Shown here in pieces: positions 1 through 9,851 of a stretch of 64,000 nt of DNA. A program made the translations under genes and the position numbers. How positions within the stretch are numbered: the stretch's first letter is position 1; each line of letters begins with the position of its first letter. The stretch comes from an uncultured Caldilinea sp. (GTDB lineage Bacteria; Chloroflexota; Anaerolineae; Caldilineales; Caldilineaceae). The notes below the pieces were generated by a model. The model was given only the letters and a program-made list of their open reading frames with translations. It was not told the origin of the DNA and did no database searches. Location: contig NZ_CAKZMJ010000068.1 in NCBI RefSeq assembly GCF_937128415.1, positions 62,001 through 126,000 of the forward strand, written 5' to 3'.

Positions 1-144
1 CATCCCTTTGACATTCCAGTGAGCTTGTTTGGTCTGGCTGTACAGGTCAAAGGCGTCAGCAAGCTGCTGGTTGAGCAGTTCGATCATGGCGCTTCGGACA
101 TGATGAGGAATGTCGTTGCGCGTAAGGAGTTCGGTGGTCGTCAT
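1..144 (-). CDS. dps: Dps-family ferritin-like protein (3' end outside window)
   Basis: Only the first 48 codons lie in the window. They read MTTTELLTRNDIP, then a helix with LLNQQLADAFDLYSQTKQ and AHWNVKG. The last part matches the first helix of the Dps family, whose His and downstream acidic residues form the inter-subunit ferroxidase site. Dps dodecamers oxidise and store iron and protect DNA under starvation or peroxide stress. I chose the ATG at 144 because a GGAG box lies about 9 bases upstream; a second in-frame ATG at 150 sits too close to that box. The identification rests on a short segment but the spacing of the AHWNVKG motif is typical. The gene follows cydC on the same strand after a 168-base gap. 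Confidence 0.72.
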   Translation of the reverse strand, partial: MTTTELLTRNDIPHHVRSAMIELLNQQLADAFDLYSQTKQAHWNVKGM

Positions 145-312
145 AATCATCTTCTCCTTTCAGAAATCACGACGGATAGTTGAACGGATCATCCTTTCGA
201 CACTACTTGCCTCACTTTGTACAAGCCAGGCTATACAACCACACTCATCATTGTAATGCGGCATCTCCATCGACGCAAACCTAAACTCGGAATCCTTCCT
301 CGAATGGATATT
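145..312. other. Intergenic region cydC-dps with an imperfect dyad at 217-238
   Basis: This gap separates cydC from dps, both read on the minus strand. At 217-238 TTGTAC and TATACAA flank a GCC-A-GGC core, giving an imperfect inverted repeat with a one-base offset between the arms. It could be a regulator site in front of dps or a weak stem-loop after cydC. No clear U-tract follows it, and I could not place a convincing promoter. Confidence 0.25.
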
Positions 313-2115
313 TCATGCAACAGATGTGCACCCACGCCGACCGCTCGCTCCGCTGTCCACGAGGCGTCCTTCCATCAGCCGCAGCACTCGGTCGGCGTGA
401 GAAAGCGCCAGTTCATTGTGGTCAAGAATCAACACAATTCGATCTGCCAGAGCAACATCCAATGCTTTCCAAACGCGCGCAGCCGTATCTGCGTCTAAAT
501 ACGTGGTGGCTTCATCTAGAATCACGATCGGGGCATTTTTTAGCAGCATACGTGCGATGGCAAGTCGTTGGCGTTCGCCCCCGCTCAGATGGAGGCCATG
601 CTCGCCCACCAGGGTGTCATATCCTTGGGGCAGCCCGGCGATAAACTCATGCACCTGTGCATGACGGCATGCCTCGATCAATTCCTCCTCACCGGCCTCT
701 GGATTGGCCACAAGCAAATTATCTCGAATTGTGGCGTGGAAAAAGTAGGGGGCCTGGGGTGCAATTGCGATACAGGTGCGTACATCATCGGCGGCGTATG
801 CGCGTATATCTTGTCCATCAAGCAAAATGCTACCGGAGTCGGCCTCCCAAAACCGCAAGAGCAGCGCCGCCAGCGTTGACTTTCCCGCCCCGCTGGCGCC
901 GGTGATTGCCAGTCGCTCTCCCCGATGCAATTCAAAGCTGAGACCGTTGAACACAGGCGGCTCCGCTGTAACAGCGGAGGAAGGGTAGTGAAAATAGAGG
1001 TTGCGCACGCTCAGCGTATGCCCTTGCGGCGGCGGCAAGGGCTGTATCGGGTCAAGGATGTTGGGCGAGGCGTCAATCAGGTCGAAAACGCGCTCTGCCG
1101 CAGCGCGGCTCGTTTCCAGCGCCTGAACTGCATGGCTGAGCGGTTGCACCGCTTCGGAGGCGGCGATGGCGCTTAAGGGCAGTAAGGCCAGATAAACGCC
1201 ATCCAGAGCGCCTTCGTTGACCATGGCGGCTGCAAACAACAGGATGAAGAAGCTGACCAGACCGGTGAAAAGTGCGCTCAGACCATTGGCTGCAGCTCTG
1301 GACATCGCCAGTCGTTCCTGAGCGCGATGAAATTGGGCGCTCTGCGCAAGCAGGGCGTTTCGCTGCCTGTCCGCTTGTCCAAACCCCATCAACTCCGCCA
1401 TCCCCTGGATGCTGTCGACGAGCAGCATGTTGAGTGCGTTGCGCTTTTCGATTTGTTCACTTGCCGCCTGGCGGCTCATCCATTGCGTCAAGCCGGGCAG
1501 TGCAACGCCGGTGAGAAGCATATACAGGACAAAAATAAATGCAAGCGTTGGAGTAAAAATCCCTAGCATTGCACACATCCCCGCCGTCACCAACAGGGCC
1601 GTGAAAGGCGGGATCACTACACGGACGTAAAAATTTTCCAGTGTTTCAATATCGGCTCCGATGCGCGTGAAGAGATCTCCGCTGTGTGTTTGTAGCAAGC
1701 GCGCAGGGGCTAATGGCTCAAGGGAGCGATAAAACCAAACGCGCAGCTCCGTCAAAATTCGGAAAGCGGTCAAATGAGTGAGATAACGCTCGCCATATCG
1801 AAATGCTGCGCGCGCGAAAGCAAAAAAGCGCACTCCTGCAATGGCAAGAGAGAGCTGCGTCACGTCCATTGCCACAGCAGCTTTGGCAATGAGATAAGCT
1901 GAGACGGCTGTCAGGCCGACATTTGACCCAATGGTGGCAAAACTTAAAAGCGCGCTGGCGACGACCCACCAACGAAAAGGCTTCGCCAGCCGCAACAAGC
2001 GCTCGAGGATGATGCGCAAGGAGAAACGCCGTGGAGAAAGCTTTTCTACGGCAACGCCAGCCAGGGGTGCGTTTCGCTCATGAGAATGAAGTGAGTTCCG
2101 AAGATCGAATTGCAT
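313..2115 (-). CDS. cydC: Thiol reductant ABC exporter subunit CydC
   Basis: One half of the heterodimeric CydDC ABC exporter, which moves cysteine and glutathione out of the cytoplasm and is needed to mature cytochrome bd. The 600-residue protein has a six-helix membrane domain (roughly residues 40-330) followed by an ATPase domain. Visible motifs are Walker A GASGAGKST, the signature LSGGERQR, Walker B IVILDEATTYLD and the switch His in LILDH. It overlaps the end of cydD by 38 bases, so translation is probably coupled. Order and content (cydA, cydB, cydD, cydC) make the CydDC assignment better than a generic lipid or multidrug exporter. CydC and CydD are told apart here by gene order and by their N-terminal segments. 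Confidence 0.88.
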   Translation of the reverse strand: MQFDLRNSLHSHERNAPLAGVAVEKLSPRRFSLRIILERLLRLAKPFRWWVVASALLSFATIGSNVGLTAVSAYLIAKAAVAMDVTQLSLAIAGVRFFAFARAAFRYGERYLTHLTAFRILTELRVWFYRSLEPLAPARLLQTHSGDLFTRIGADIETLENFYVRVVIPPFTALLVTAGMCAMLGIFTPTLAFIFVLYMLLTGVALPGLTQWMSRQAASEQIEKRNALNMLLVDSIQGMAELMGFGQADRQRNALLAQSAQFHRAQERLAMSRAAANGLSALFTGLVSFFILLFAAAMVNEGALDGVYLALLPLSAIAASEAVQPLSHAVQALETSRAAAERVFDLIDASPNILDPIQPLPPPQGHTLSVRNLYFHYPSSAVTAEPPVFNGLSFELHRGERLAITGASGAGKSTLAALLLRFWEADSGSILLDGQDIRAYAADDVRTCIAIAPQAPYFFHATIRDNLLVANPEAGEEELIEACRHAQVHEFIAGLPQGYDTLVGEHGLHLSGGERQRLAIARMLLKNAPIVILDEATTYLDADTAARVWKALDVALADRIVLILDHNELALSHADRVLRLMEGRLVDSGASGRRGCTSVA

Positions 2116-3850
2116 TCACACCCCCTTTGAAATGAGTGGCTCGGCCATCTTTGAGCAGAATCACGTCGTCGGCGGTGTTCACGATTCCTTCTCTGTGCGC
2201 AACCAAGAGAACCGTTCGCCCCTGCATCAGCCGCTCCAACGCCTCAAGGACAAGGTGCTCATTTTGAGGATCAAGATGAGCCGTCGGTTCATCTAAAAGA
2301 AGAAAAGGGGCGTCTTTCAAAAAAGCGCGAGCCAACGCCAATCGCTGGCGCTGCCCCGCGCTCAATCGCACGCCTTGCTCGCCGATCCGCGTGGCGTATC
2401 CGTCCGGCAGCGCTGCAATGAATTCATGCGCATTGGCCGCCTGCGCAGCGGCGACGATCTCTTCATCCGATGCTGTAGGCCGGGCAAGACGCAGGTTGTC
2501 GAGCACGGCGCCCTGAAACAGATAGGACGACTGTCCAACCCACGCCACTTGTGCGCGCCATGCATCTATGGGGATGTGCGCCAGGGGGACGTCGCCGATC
2601 CGGATTTCTCCTTGTTGCGGATCAAGGAAACGCAACAACAGATGCAATATAGTGCTTTTCCCGGCGCCGCTGGCGCCGATCAGCGCAGTGCGGCGATGAG
2701 GCAGAATCGTAAAGGTACAGTCTTGCAACACCGGTTGTTCTCTTGCGGCATATGCGTATGAAACATGCACAAAATGAATTGGCGCAGGAAGCGTGAGGAG
2801 GTCGCATCCAAGGCTCTGAGGCTTCGACGCTGCTTTCAGAAGATGCGCATTTGTCGTCGGCGCAGGGGTGGGCTGAAGCTGACCGACCGGGGTTGCAAGA
2901 ACAGCATGGATGCGCTCCAGGGCGGCTTTCCCCGCCGAGCCTGCATGGTAACGAAGGGCAAACGTGCGCAACGGAGAGAAAAACTCCGGCGTCAGCAGCA
3001 AGACGGTGAGCGCAGGCGCCAATGCAAGATGGCCGGCCATCAGCCGATAGCTCACCTCCAAGGCGACGAGGGCGGTCGCAGCCGTCGACGCCCATTCCAT
3101 CACCAGAGAGGTCTGAAAAGCGGTCGCCAACACTTTCATGGTGGTTGCGCTGTAATGCGCGCTGATTTGCCGAATCGTTTCCGCCTGTTCTTTGCTGCGA
3201 CCGAAAAGTTTGAGCGTCGTCAACCCTTGCAGCATATCCAGGAAAAATGCGCTCATCCAGCTTAATTCGAGGAAACGTTGTTCGGTCAACGCTTTGGCGC
3301 GAGCTCCGATCAACGCCAACATCAAAATCAACATCGGTGCAGCGACGACGAGGACGAGCGACGTCCAGGGATCGAGAAGAAAAACCACCAGCAATGTGAA
3401 GAGAGGAGAAAGAACTGCAAGGATGCGGGCAGGCCAGTATTGACTGATGTACGCGTCGAGCGCCTCAACACCCTCAGAAGCTACAGCAATAAAGTCTCCA
3501 GTTCGTTCGTTCTGAAGCGGGATCGGGCCCAGCCGGAATAAATGCTCGATCAAGCGTTGTCGCAACGCTTGTTTGGCGCGGTTTGCGCTGCGCTGTCCCA
3601 CGATGGTTTCCATCAACAGCGCAGCTGCCCGCACGCCCATCGCCGCCAGCATCCAGCCGAAGAGGGAGGCTGTCTCCGCTAACGTTTGGCCTTGTAAAAA
3701 TACGCTTTCGATGATGAGACTGAAGAGCCATGCCTGCGCCACCAGCATGGCGCCGGCTGTAAAACCAAAGAAAATCGCTATCGAAAGCAACCGGCGGGCG
3801 CCGGCATCAGTAGCCGCCGGGTTCAAGTTTGACGCGCCCGCGGAAAACAT
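2078..3850 (-). CDS. cydD: Thiol reductant ABC exporter subunit CydD
   Basis: Partner of CydC in the inner-membrane exporter of reduced thiols that supports cytochrome bd assembly. The 590 residues comprise a transmembrane domain, with helices visible from about residue 25, and a C-terminal ATPase with Walker A GASGAGKST, signature LSAGQRQR, Walker B FLLLDEPTAHLD and switch LVAHR. The called start lies 44 bases inside the end of cydB and has no obvious Shine-Dalgarno sequence, so translation by coupling is likely, or a slightly later start is used. The 3' end overlaps cydC. Confidence 0.88.
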   Translation of the reverse strand: MFSAGASNLNPAATDAGARRLLSIAIFFGFTAGAMLVAQAWLFSLIIESVFLQGQTLAETASLFGWMLAAMGVRAAALLMETIVGQRSANRAKQALRQRLIEHLFRLGPIPLQNERTGDFIAVASEGVEALDAYISQYWPARILAVLSPLFTLLVVFLLDPWTSLVLVVAAPMLILMLALIGARAKALTEQRFLELSWMSAFFLDMLQGLTTLKLFGRSKEQAETIRQISAHYSATTMKVLATAFQTSLVMEWASTAATALVALEVSYRLMAGHLALAPALTVLLLTPEFFSPLRTFALRYHAGSAGKAALERIHAVLATPVGQLQPTPAPTTNAHLLKAASKPQSLGCDLLTLPAPIHFVHVSYAYAAREQPVLQDCTFTILPHRRTALIGASGAGKSTILHLLLRFLDPQQGEIRIGDVPLAHIPIDAWRAQVAWVGQSSYLFQGAVLDNLRLARPTASDEEIVAAAQAANAHEFIAALPDGYATRIGEQGVRLSAGQRQRLALARAFLKDAPFLLLDEPTAHLDPQNEHLVLEALERLMQGRTVLLVAHREGIVNTADDVILLKDGRATHFKGGVNAIRSSELTSFS

Positions 3851-4826
3851 AATATACGCCGATCGTGTAGAGCAAGACGAAAGGCATCCCGATGAAAGCC
3901 ATCACCAGCATCACGGTCAACGTGTTCGGCTGCGACGCAGCGTTAAAAATCGTGAGATTATAACGAGGATCCAGCGATGAGATCAACAAATTGGGATACA
4001 ATCCGACTGCAGCCGAAGCCAGGAGGCTGGCGATCATGATGGATGACAGGAGAAAAGCAATAAAATCATGCTCACGACGCACCATCACCCAAGCCAAGGT
4101 TGCCGCCAGCAACGCGGTGGCCGGTAGGATTGCCAGCCAGGGATGAGACCAATAGCGAGTGCTCACGGCCTCGCGCAGATACGCAGTCATGCCGACCACG
4201 AGTGTATTCAACACAAAAAAGATCAGCATCAAGCGTAGAACCCACCGCTTGACGCGAGCAAGCAGTTCTCCAGAAGCTTTCATGCTCAAATATATGGCGC
4301 CATGCGTAGCCAGCATGAACACGGTGGTGACGCCGACCAGCAATGCATACGGCGTAAGCAGATCGTTCAGCCGGGCATGAACAAAACCATCGGCGTCAAT
4401 GGGCAGGCCTTCCAGGATGTTGCCAAATGCGATGCCCAAAAGCAACGCAATTCCAAGCGACGAACCGAAGAAGACCCAATCCCAGAAGGTGCGCCAGCGC
4501 GGCGATGAACGCTTGCTGCGAAACTCGATAGCAACTGTGCGCAAAATCAATACGAGCAACACCAGCATCATCGCCAAATATAGACCTGAAAAGAGCGCTG
4601 CATATACAATCGGAAAAGCAGCAAACAATGCGCCGCCGCCCAGCACAAGCCAGACCTCATTGCCATCCCACACCGGACCGATGCTATTTAGCGAGACGCG
4701 GCGTTCTTCGTCATTCCTGGCCACGAACGGATGCAAAATCCCAACGCCCAGGTCAAAACCGTCCATAATTAGATAGCCGGCGATGATAAAAACAAATAAG
4801 ATAAACCAAACAACATTGAGCCACAT
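3807..4826 (-). CDS. cydB: Cytochrome bd ubiquinol oxidase subunit II
   Basis: Membrane subunit II of the bd-type terminal oxidase, which reduces O2 to water with quinol electrons and has high oxygen affinity. The 339-residue protein is strongly hydrophobic, with about eight to nine membrane segments, and starts with the family signature region MDGFDLGVG near residue 25. Length is normal for the family (about 335-380). It begins 11 bases after cydA and overlaps cydD at its 3' end. It carries no cofactors itself but stabilises the haem-bearing subunit I. Confidence 0.93.
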   Translation of the reverse strand: MWLNVVWFILFVFIIAGYLIMDGFDLGVGILHPFVARNDEERRVSLNSIGPVWDGNEVWLVLGGGALFAAFPIVYAALFSGLYLAMMLVLLVLILRTVAIEFRSKRSSPRWRTFWDWVFFGSSLGIALLLGIAFGNILEGLPIDADGFVHARLNDLLTPYALLVGVTTVFMLATHGAIYLSMKASGELLARVKRWVLRLMLIFFVLNTLVVGMTAYLREAVSTRYWSHPWLAILPATALLAATLAWVMVRREHDFIAFLLSSIMIASLLASAAVGLYPNLLISSLDPRYNLTIFNAASQPNTLTVMLVMAFIGMPFVLLYTIGVYYVFRGRVKLEPGGY

Positions 4827-4837
4827 GTTCTCCCCTC

Positions 4838-6238
4838 CTAGGCGCGTGCGCGTCGACGAAAGATTTCACGGAATGTGTCCGGCAATGTTTGAACAGGACG
4901 CTCTTCCATCTCTTCCAGCGGTTCTGGGCCTTTTTGAATTTTTTCATTCAGCAAATAGATGAAGAGAACAAACAAAATTGCATACACAAGAACGAACATG
5001 ATATTGGAGAGGAGCACCTGATGCGTCTGCAAGACAGGCGAGCCGGCCTCTTCTGTGCGCAAGAGTCCCCAGACGATCCAGGGCTGGCGTCCAAATTCAG
5101 CAACCCACCACCCGATAATAGAGGAGGCGACGGCGAGAAAGACGCTGAGCACCAACAAGCTCAACACCAATCGATTGGTCCACAGGCGTTGCCCCCAAAA
5201 ATAAAAGAAAGTCGCTAATAGCCCAATTCCGATAAAGACAAGACCCAGGTTGACCATAGCATGATAAGATTGAAAGGTAATCTGAAGGGGCGGCCACATT
5301 TCTCGCGGAAAAGAATTTAAACCCTGCACAGTGGCGTTAAAATCGCCATGGGCGAGGAAGCTGAGCAGACAGGGAATTTGGATGCCATAAGTCTTCTGAT
5401 TGGCGACATCCAACCATCCCACCACGGTCATCGGCGCACAAGCGACGTCATTCCAGATGCCTTCCATAGCCGCCAATTTCACCGGCTGATGGATCGTCAC
5501 ATTTTCCGCCTGACGAGCGCCAAAGAAGATAACCTGAAAAATAGAAAACACGACAAACACAGGCAATGCAAGCCGAATCATCGACTTCCCTAGCTCTTCG
5601 TGGCGCTTGCGCAAAAGAAACCATGCACCGACGCTCAAGACAAGGGCGGAGCCGGTCATCCAGGACGCAACAAATGTGTGCAAGATGCGCGGGATAAAAG
5701 ATGGCGTAAAGACAACCGAGGCAAAATCGGTCATGAATGCTTGCAGCCCAAACTGCGTCTCCTGCAATACATATCCGGCTGGAGTCTGCATCCAGGAATT
5801 GGCCATCACGATCCAGAAGGCGCTAAAGTGAGCGCCGAGCGCCACCAGAAAGGTGGCGAGAAGCCAGAGCCGCGGCCCAAGCCGATTGCCGCCAAAAAGC
5901 ATCAGACCTAAAAACCCGCCCTCCAGAAAAAAAGCAAAAATGCCTTCCGCCGCCAACAAACTGCCAAAGACATTGCCAACGAAGCGCGAATAGATCGGCC
6001 AGTTGGTGCCAAAGGCGAATTCCTGCACAATGCCAGTGGCCACCCCCATAGCAAAAATGAGACCATAAATTTTCACCCAGAAAAAAGAAAGGCGACGCCA
6101 TTTGGCGTCGCGCGTGCGGATATATTGAATTCCCATGAGAACCAACAAAATTCCAAGCCCAATGGAAAGCGGCGGATAGATGAAATGAAAGCTGACGGTC
6201 AGTCCAAACTGAATGCGTGAAAGCGTGAGCGGATCCAT
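4838..6238 (-). CDS. cydA: Cytochrome bd ubiquinol oxidase subunit I
   Basis: Haem-carrying subunit of the bd oxidase. The 466-residue protein has about nine membrane helices. His18 in the first helix (VSFHFIYP) matches the conserved haem ligand, and the GRQPW signature that follows the quinol-oxidising Q loop is present. The protein is shorter than E. coli CydA (about 522), so the Q loop is of the short kind, as in many Gram-positive and CIO-type enzymes. An AAGGAGG box about nine bases before the ATG gives a firm start. It is first in a four-gene unit cydA-cydB-cydD-cydC, so the oxidase and its thiol exporter are made together. I could not define the promoter in the 80-base gap upstream. 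Confidence 0.95.
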   Translation of the reverse strand: MDPLTLSRIQFGLTVSFHFIYPPLSIGLGILLVLMGIQYIRTRDAKWRRLSFFWVKIYGLIFAMGVATGIVQEFAFGTNWPIYSRFVGNVFGSLLAAEGIFAFFLEGGFLGLMLFGGNRLGPRLWLLATFLVALGAHFSAFWIVMANSWMQTPAGYVLQETQFGLQAFMTDFASVVFTPSFIPRILHTFVASWMTGSALVLSVGAWFLLRKRHEELGKSMIRLALPVFVVFSIFQVIFFGARQAENVTIHQPVKLAAMEGIWNDVACAPMTVVGWLDVANQKTYGIQIPCLLSFLAHGDFNATVQGLNSFPREMWPPLQITFQSYHAMVNLGLVFIGIGLLATFFYFWGQRLWTNRLVLSLLVLSVFLAVASSIIGWWVAEFGRQPWIVWGLLRTEEAGSPVLQTHQVLLSNIMFVLVYAILFVLFIYLLNEKIQKGPEPLEEMEERPVQTLPDTFREIFRRRARA

Positions 6239-6318
6239 AGGTGTGCCTCCTTAACCGGCGTCGCTGTAGAGTGTTCATGGAGATCTCACAGCGACTGCGC
6301 TCCAGCTTTACAAAAGTT

Positions 6319-8757
6319 TCATCGAATGGATATTTCTGATGAGGAATCTACGCGCACGGCAAAGTTTACACCTTCCCATCGATTGACCTTGAGCCAGTAA
6401 AACGTAAAGAAGATCGTCGACCCGGCAGGCAAGGTGCCGGTGGGCAGGTCAGCTACATGCACGCCCAGCCCGGTGTCTCGCGTTGCTGTGTCATGAATGG
6501 TGCGCCAGTCATCAGTGCTCCAGTGGACATTGGCCGGCGCTAACACTTCGAGACGCAATGTTTTGCCGGTGGGTATGATACGCGTCTTGTGATTAAAACG
6601 CCAGATCGCGAAAGGAGTGTCTTGACGATTCATGATATAACGAGCTACGGGCTGCGGAGGCGTGTCAAACACGCGATTGTCGCGTAGGGATCGGCATAAT
6701 TTTATATATTCGGCGTGCGCCCACACCAACGGCATGGCTGAACCGGAGGGCCGCCCACAAAAAAGTTCGCGCGCCGGGATATCAGGCGCGTCCCAAATCT
6801 GCTCAGGAATCAACTTGCCTTCGTTCGCAAATGACTCTAACGCAAGGAGAAGGCGTTGAGCCTCATCGAGACGTCCCGCCGCCAGCTCATAGTGAGCGCG
6901 CTCCCCGGTCAAGAGAGGCCAAGCGCGACCGATCCCCTCGCCATCAAAAGGGGAGCCATCTTCATGCTCGCCGTAACCATCGCCGTTATAGCGGCGCCAA
7001 GCGGGACCGCTGGGCGTTTCCACTTTAAGCAATGCGTCGATCACCTTCACGGTGTTGACGATTCGCGGATCATCCGGCGCTCGCAAGCCAAAGCGCACAA
7101 GGGCGAGCGCATCGGGGCTGACAAGATGAACAGCAGGCGCACTGTTCTCTCCAGGTGGACGATTTTTGATCGGAACGTATCCGGCGCTTGGTGAAGCCGC
7201 TTCAGCCTCGTCGGGCGGCGCAATACGAACATAATATCCATCCACGCCGACCTGTTGCGCAAGGTCTGTGCCGGTTACATATGTCCAGCGTTCAATATTG
7301 GCGTTCCATGCATCCGCTGCTTCGCGCAGATAAGCGGCCATGGCAGGTTCTTGGTTCAATTCGGCAAGATCAGCTGCTGCCAACAGTGCAGCGATCTCAA
7401 CCGCAAGCGTAAACGGAGAATAGCCTGGGTCTTCTTCCCATCGATCTTGTTGGGTGACGGGGCCATTTCGCACCAAAAAACTTGCAGCGCGGAACACCAT
7501 CGGCCAAAAACGTCGGATCTCATCGGCGCCGAGCACGCCCTCGCGCCGCACAATGTCCACAAGCAAAATGGGGAAAGCCGTCTCATCCATCTGCACGCCA
7601 CTCCAATAGGGCGTGCCGTCAAGCCACATGTTTTGCGGCCAGTGACCATCAGCCTCTTGAGTTGCTTGCAGGTACGCAAGCACGAGCCGCACATCCAGGG
7701 TTGCTCCACAGGCAAGCAAGCCTCCCGCCGTTTCAACTAAATCCCGCGGCCAGACGAGGTGATAGCCGCCTAAGTCATCATCCCCTTTGGCGCTGCCCCA
7801 AGGAATCGAAAGGCTGGCAATAACGCCTCCACGAAGGCGGACGTCTTCATGCGTGCGTAAGACTGCTGCGCTCACTCGGTACAAATCCGGCGCGATGGAC
7901 GACGTTCTTTCTAAAGGCAAGAGCGCTGTTTGCCAGTCTTGCCACTCTCGAATATATACGACCTTCGCCGCTTCGAAGCCATCCTGTAGACTCTGGAGCG
8001 CGCGCTGACCGGCCTCTGCCGAGTTGCCGCCAAAGCCCAACGCTAGCACCCATTCTCCATTGCCGCTCTGCAAATCGATTTCGCCGGTGAGCGCCACGTT
8101 GCCGTTTTCTGCGCGTAGGTAGCTCCAAGTCATCTGTTTATGACGCATAAGATCTTGCCAGCCGTCTGAGAATCCTACATAGCCGACGGAGCGCTTCAGC
8201 CACGGTGCAGAGCAAGCCAATGCAAGCGCCAGGTTCTCCCGTTGTGCAAATAACATCGGCACGCCCTTGTAATCGCCCACCCAGGCGGTGTTGTTCGCAC
8301 CCCGATTGCCCAGATGCGGCGCAAGCAGCACATAAAGATGATAATCGCTCAACACACCTTGCAAGGGGGTGAAACGCATGAACTGCAAAACGACGTCTCG
8401 TTGCGGGTCGGCCAGGATTTCTTTTTCAATGCGGTAGCGTCCCTGAATACAGGTGTTCACTAATCGATAAGCAGGTGCGCCTTCGGCCAGATACGCGACT
8501 TGAGAACGCGCATGTCGTTTCTCTTCCGAGAAAAACATGCGCCCGTCCGTTACGATCAGGCCCAGATCGCGGATGCAGGCTTGATCCACGCGCGGGTAAT
8601 AAACCTCGTTCAAGATACCATGGCTGAGTGTAAACCAAACACGACTTGCCGGACCCAGCGCCGTGCCAACCCCCACTTTTGCGCTTGACGTCCAACGCGG
8701 CGAAATACCCGGTGCGCCAGGCGGATTGGCGGCATTTGGATTCATCAAGTTGTCCAT
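6319..8757 (-). CDS. GH15 family glucoamylase-like glycoside hydrolase
   Basis: Predicted glucan 1,4-alpha-glucosidase or a related GH15 enzyme that releases glucose from alpha-glucans. The N-terminal half is the beta-sandwich domain typical of prokaryotic GH15 enzymes ('ALGPASRVWFTLSHG', 'NEVYYPRVD'). The C-terminal half is the alpha/alpha barrel, with WPRDLVETAGG in the substrate pocket and PEQIWD carrying a probable catalytic Glu. A further C-terminal beta domain of about 90 residues follows. Length is 812 residues. No signal peptide is visible, so it is probably cytoplasmic and acts on imported or stored glucan. The start overlaps the end of the dehydrogenase gene by 13 bases, so it is the last gene of the transporter-dehydrogenase-glucoamylase operon. 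Confidence 0.86.
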   Translation of the reverse strand: MDNLMNPNAANPPGAPGISPRWTSSAKVGVGTALGPASRVWFTLSHGILNEVYYPRVDQACIRDLGLIVTDGRMFFSEEKRHARSQVAYLAEGAPAYRLVNTCIQGRYRIEKEILADPQRDVVLQFMRFTPLQGVLSDYHLYVLLAPHLGNRGANNTAWVGDYKGVPMLFAQRENLALALACSAPWLKRSVGYVGFSDGWQDLMRHKQMTWSYLRAENGNVALTGEIDLQSGNGEWVLALGFGGNSAEAGQRALQSLQDGFEAAKVVYIREWQDWQTALLPLERTSSIAPDLYRVSAAVLRTHEDVRLRGGVIASLSIPWGSAKGDDDLGGYHLVWPRDLVETAGGLLACGATLDVRLVLAYLQATQEADGHWPQNMWLDGTPYWSGVQMDETAFPILLVDIVRREGVLGADEIRRFWPMVFRAASFLVRNGPVTQQDRWEEDPGYSPFTLAVEIAALLAAADLAELNQEPAMAAYLREAADAWNANIERWTYVTGTDLAQQVGVDGYYVRIAPPDEAEAASPSAGYVPIKNRPPGENSAPAVHLVSPDALALVRFGLRAPDDPRIVNTVKVIDALLKVETPSGPAWRRYNGDGYGEHEDGSPFDGEGIGRAWPLLTGERAHYELAAGRLDEAQRLLLALESFANEGKLIPEQIWDAPDIPARELFCGRPSGSAMPLVWAHAEYIKLCRSLRDNRVFDTPPQPVARYIMNRQDTPFAIWRFNHKTRIIPTGKTLRLEVLAPANVHWSTDDWRTIHDTATRDTGLGVHVADLPTGTLPAGSTIFFTFYWLKVNRWEGVNFAVRVDSSSEISIR

Positions 8758-9851
8758 TCGATCACCGTCTTAATTTCATCTGAAGGTTGTTGCTTTAAAG
8801 CTGTCGTCACATCCGAATAGGCATAGCGATGTGTAATCAGCCGCTCCACGTGATCACCCCAACGTAGATGAGCGTGCATTAAGTCATCCACCGCCATTTG
8901 AAAGTGATCGCGGCTGGCGTTGACGCTCCCGATCATCACCTGATTGTTCAACACCAACCGGCGGATTAGTTCCGCCCCAGCGATCTGCAATGGACGGTCG
9001 CCGCCGGGAATTCCCGTCAACACGCACACGCCATTCGGAGCGAGCGCATCCAATAGATTGAAAGCAAGGCTTGGAACGCCGGTGGCTTCCAAGATGAGAT
9101 CCATCGGACCGATGATTTGATTGACTTTTTCGGGGGAGACCTGACGCCCATCGATATACGACCCGCCAATGTGAACGAGCCACTGAGGTCGCGCACTTCC
9201 TTCATCAACAATGTCCAACCCAAAGACCTCGGCGCCGCGCAGGCGCAACGCTAACCCCGCCAGCAAACCGATCGGGCCCAGCCCGGCAACGAGACAACGG
9301 CGACCGTACAGCCAGTCAGGATGGGCCGGAGCGTCCGGCAGACGCGCCATCTGAAGGCGCACGACTTCGTCGATAGCCTTTTCGGCAACCGAAAGCGGCT
9401 CTGTTAATACGCCGACTGCAGCCAATTCAGGGGGAAGACGAACGATGTATTGCTCTTTATCCACGACATATTCGGCCTGGTAGCCATCCAATCCCCAAAT
9501 GCCGCGCTCCAGATAGTCGCCTGTCAGGCACATATCCGATCGGTTCATGGAACATGGCAGACACTTTGTACAGCCTCGACGCACTGTAAAAACCACGTAG
9601 TCGCCGGGTTTCACTCTTGTCACCGCCTGACCGATCTGCACTACTTGCCCGAACATCTCATGGCCGATAATCAATTCTGTTTGCCCTATTGGCGCGCGCG
9701 CCCGACCGCCAGCCGCCTCTTCACGATCGGTGCCGCAAATCCCTACGCGCAAGATGCGCACCTTGATTTCATCCGACGTCGTAACAGTTGGCTCAGGGCG
9801 CTCGACCAGATGCACCGTGGTCGTCCCTGGAATCAAAGCAATCGCTTTCAT
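8745..9851 (-). CDS. Zinc-dependent glucose 1-dehydrogenase-like MDR dehydrogenase
   Basis: Medium-chain dehydrogenase of 368 residues. The start MKAIALIPG is followed by the catalytic zinc region VGICGTDREE and GHEMFGQVV and by a four-Cys structural zinc loop (CTKCLPCSMNRSDMC). The nucleotide domain contains GLGPIGLLAG. The 'GICGTDREE' motif and the overall build fit the glucose 1-dehydrogenase branch, which oxidises glucose to gluconolactone with NAD(P)+. Its place directly before a glucoamylase supports glucose as substrate, but this is inference. Its ATG overlaps the transporter's stop codon by four bases. An upstream open frame continues without a start that fits the family, so I placed the start at 9851. 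Confidence 0.82.
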   Translation of the reverse strand: MKAIALIPGTTTVHLVERPEPTVTTSDEIKVRILRVGICGTDREEAAGGRARAPIGQTELIIGHEMFGQVVQIGQAVTRVKPGDYVVFTVRRGCTKCLPCSMNRSDMCLTGDYLERGIWGLDGYQAEYVVDKEQYIVRLPPELAAVGVLTEPLSVAEKAIDEVVRLQMARLPDAPAHPDWLYGRRCLVAGLGPIGLLAGLALRLRGAEVFGLDIVDEGSARPQWLVHIGGSYIDGRQVSPEKVNQIIGPMDLILEATGVPSLAFNLLDALAPNGVCVLTGIPGGDRPLQIAGAELIRRLVLNNQVMIGSVNASRDHFQMAVDDLMHAHLRWGDHVERLITHRYAYSDVTTALKQQPSDEIKTVIEWTT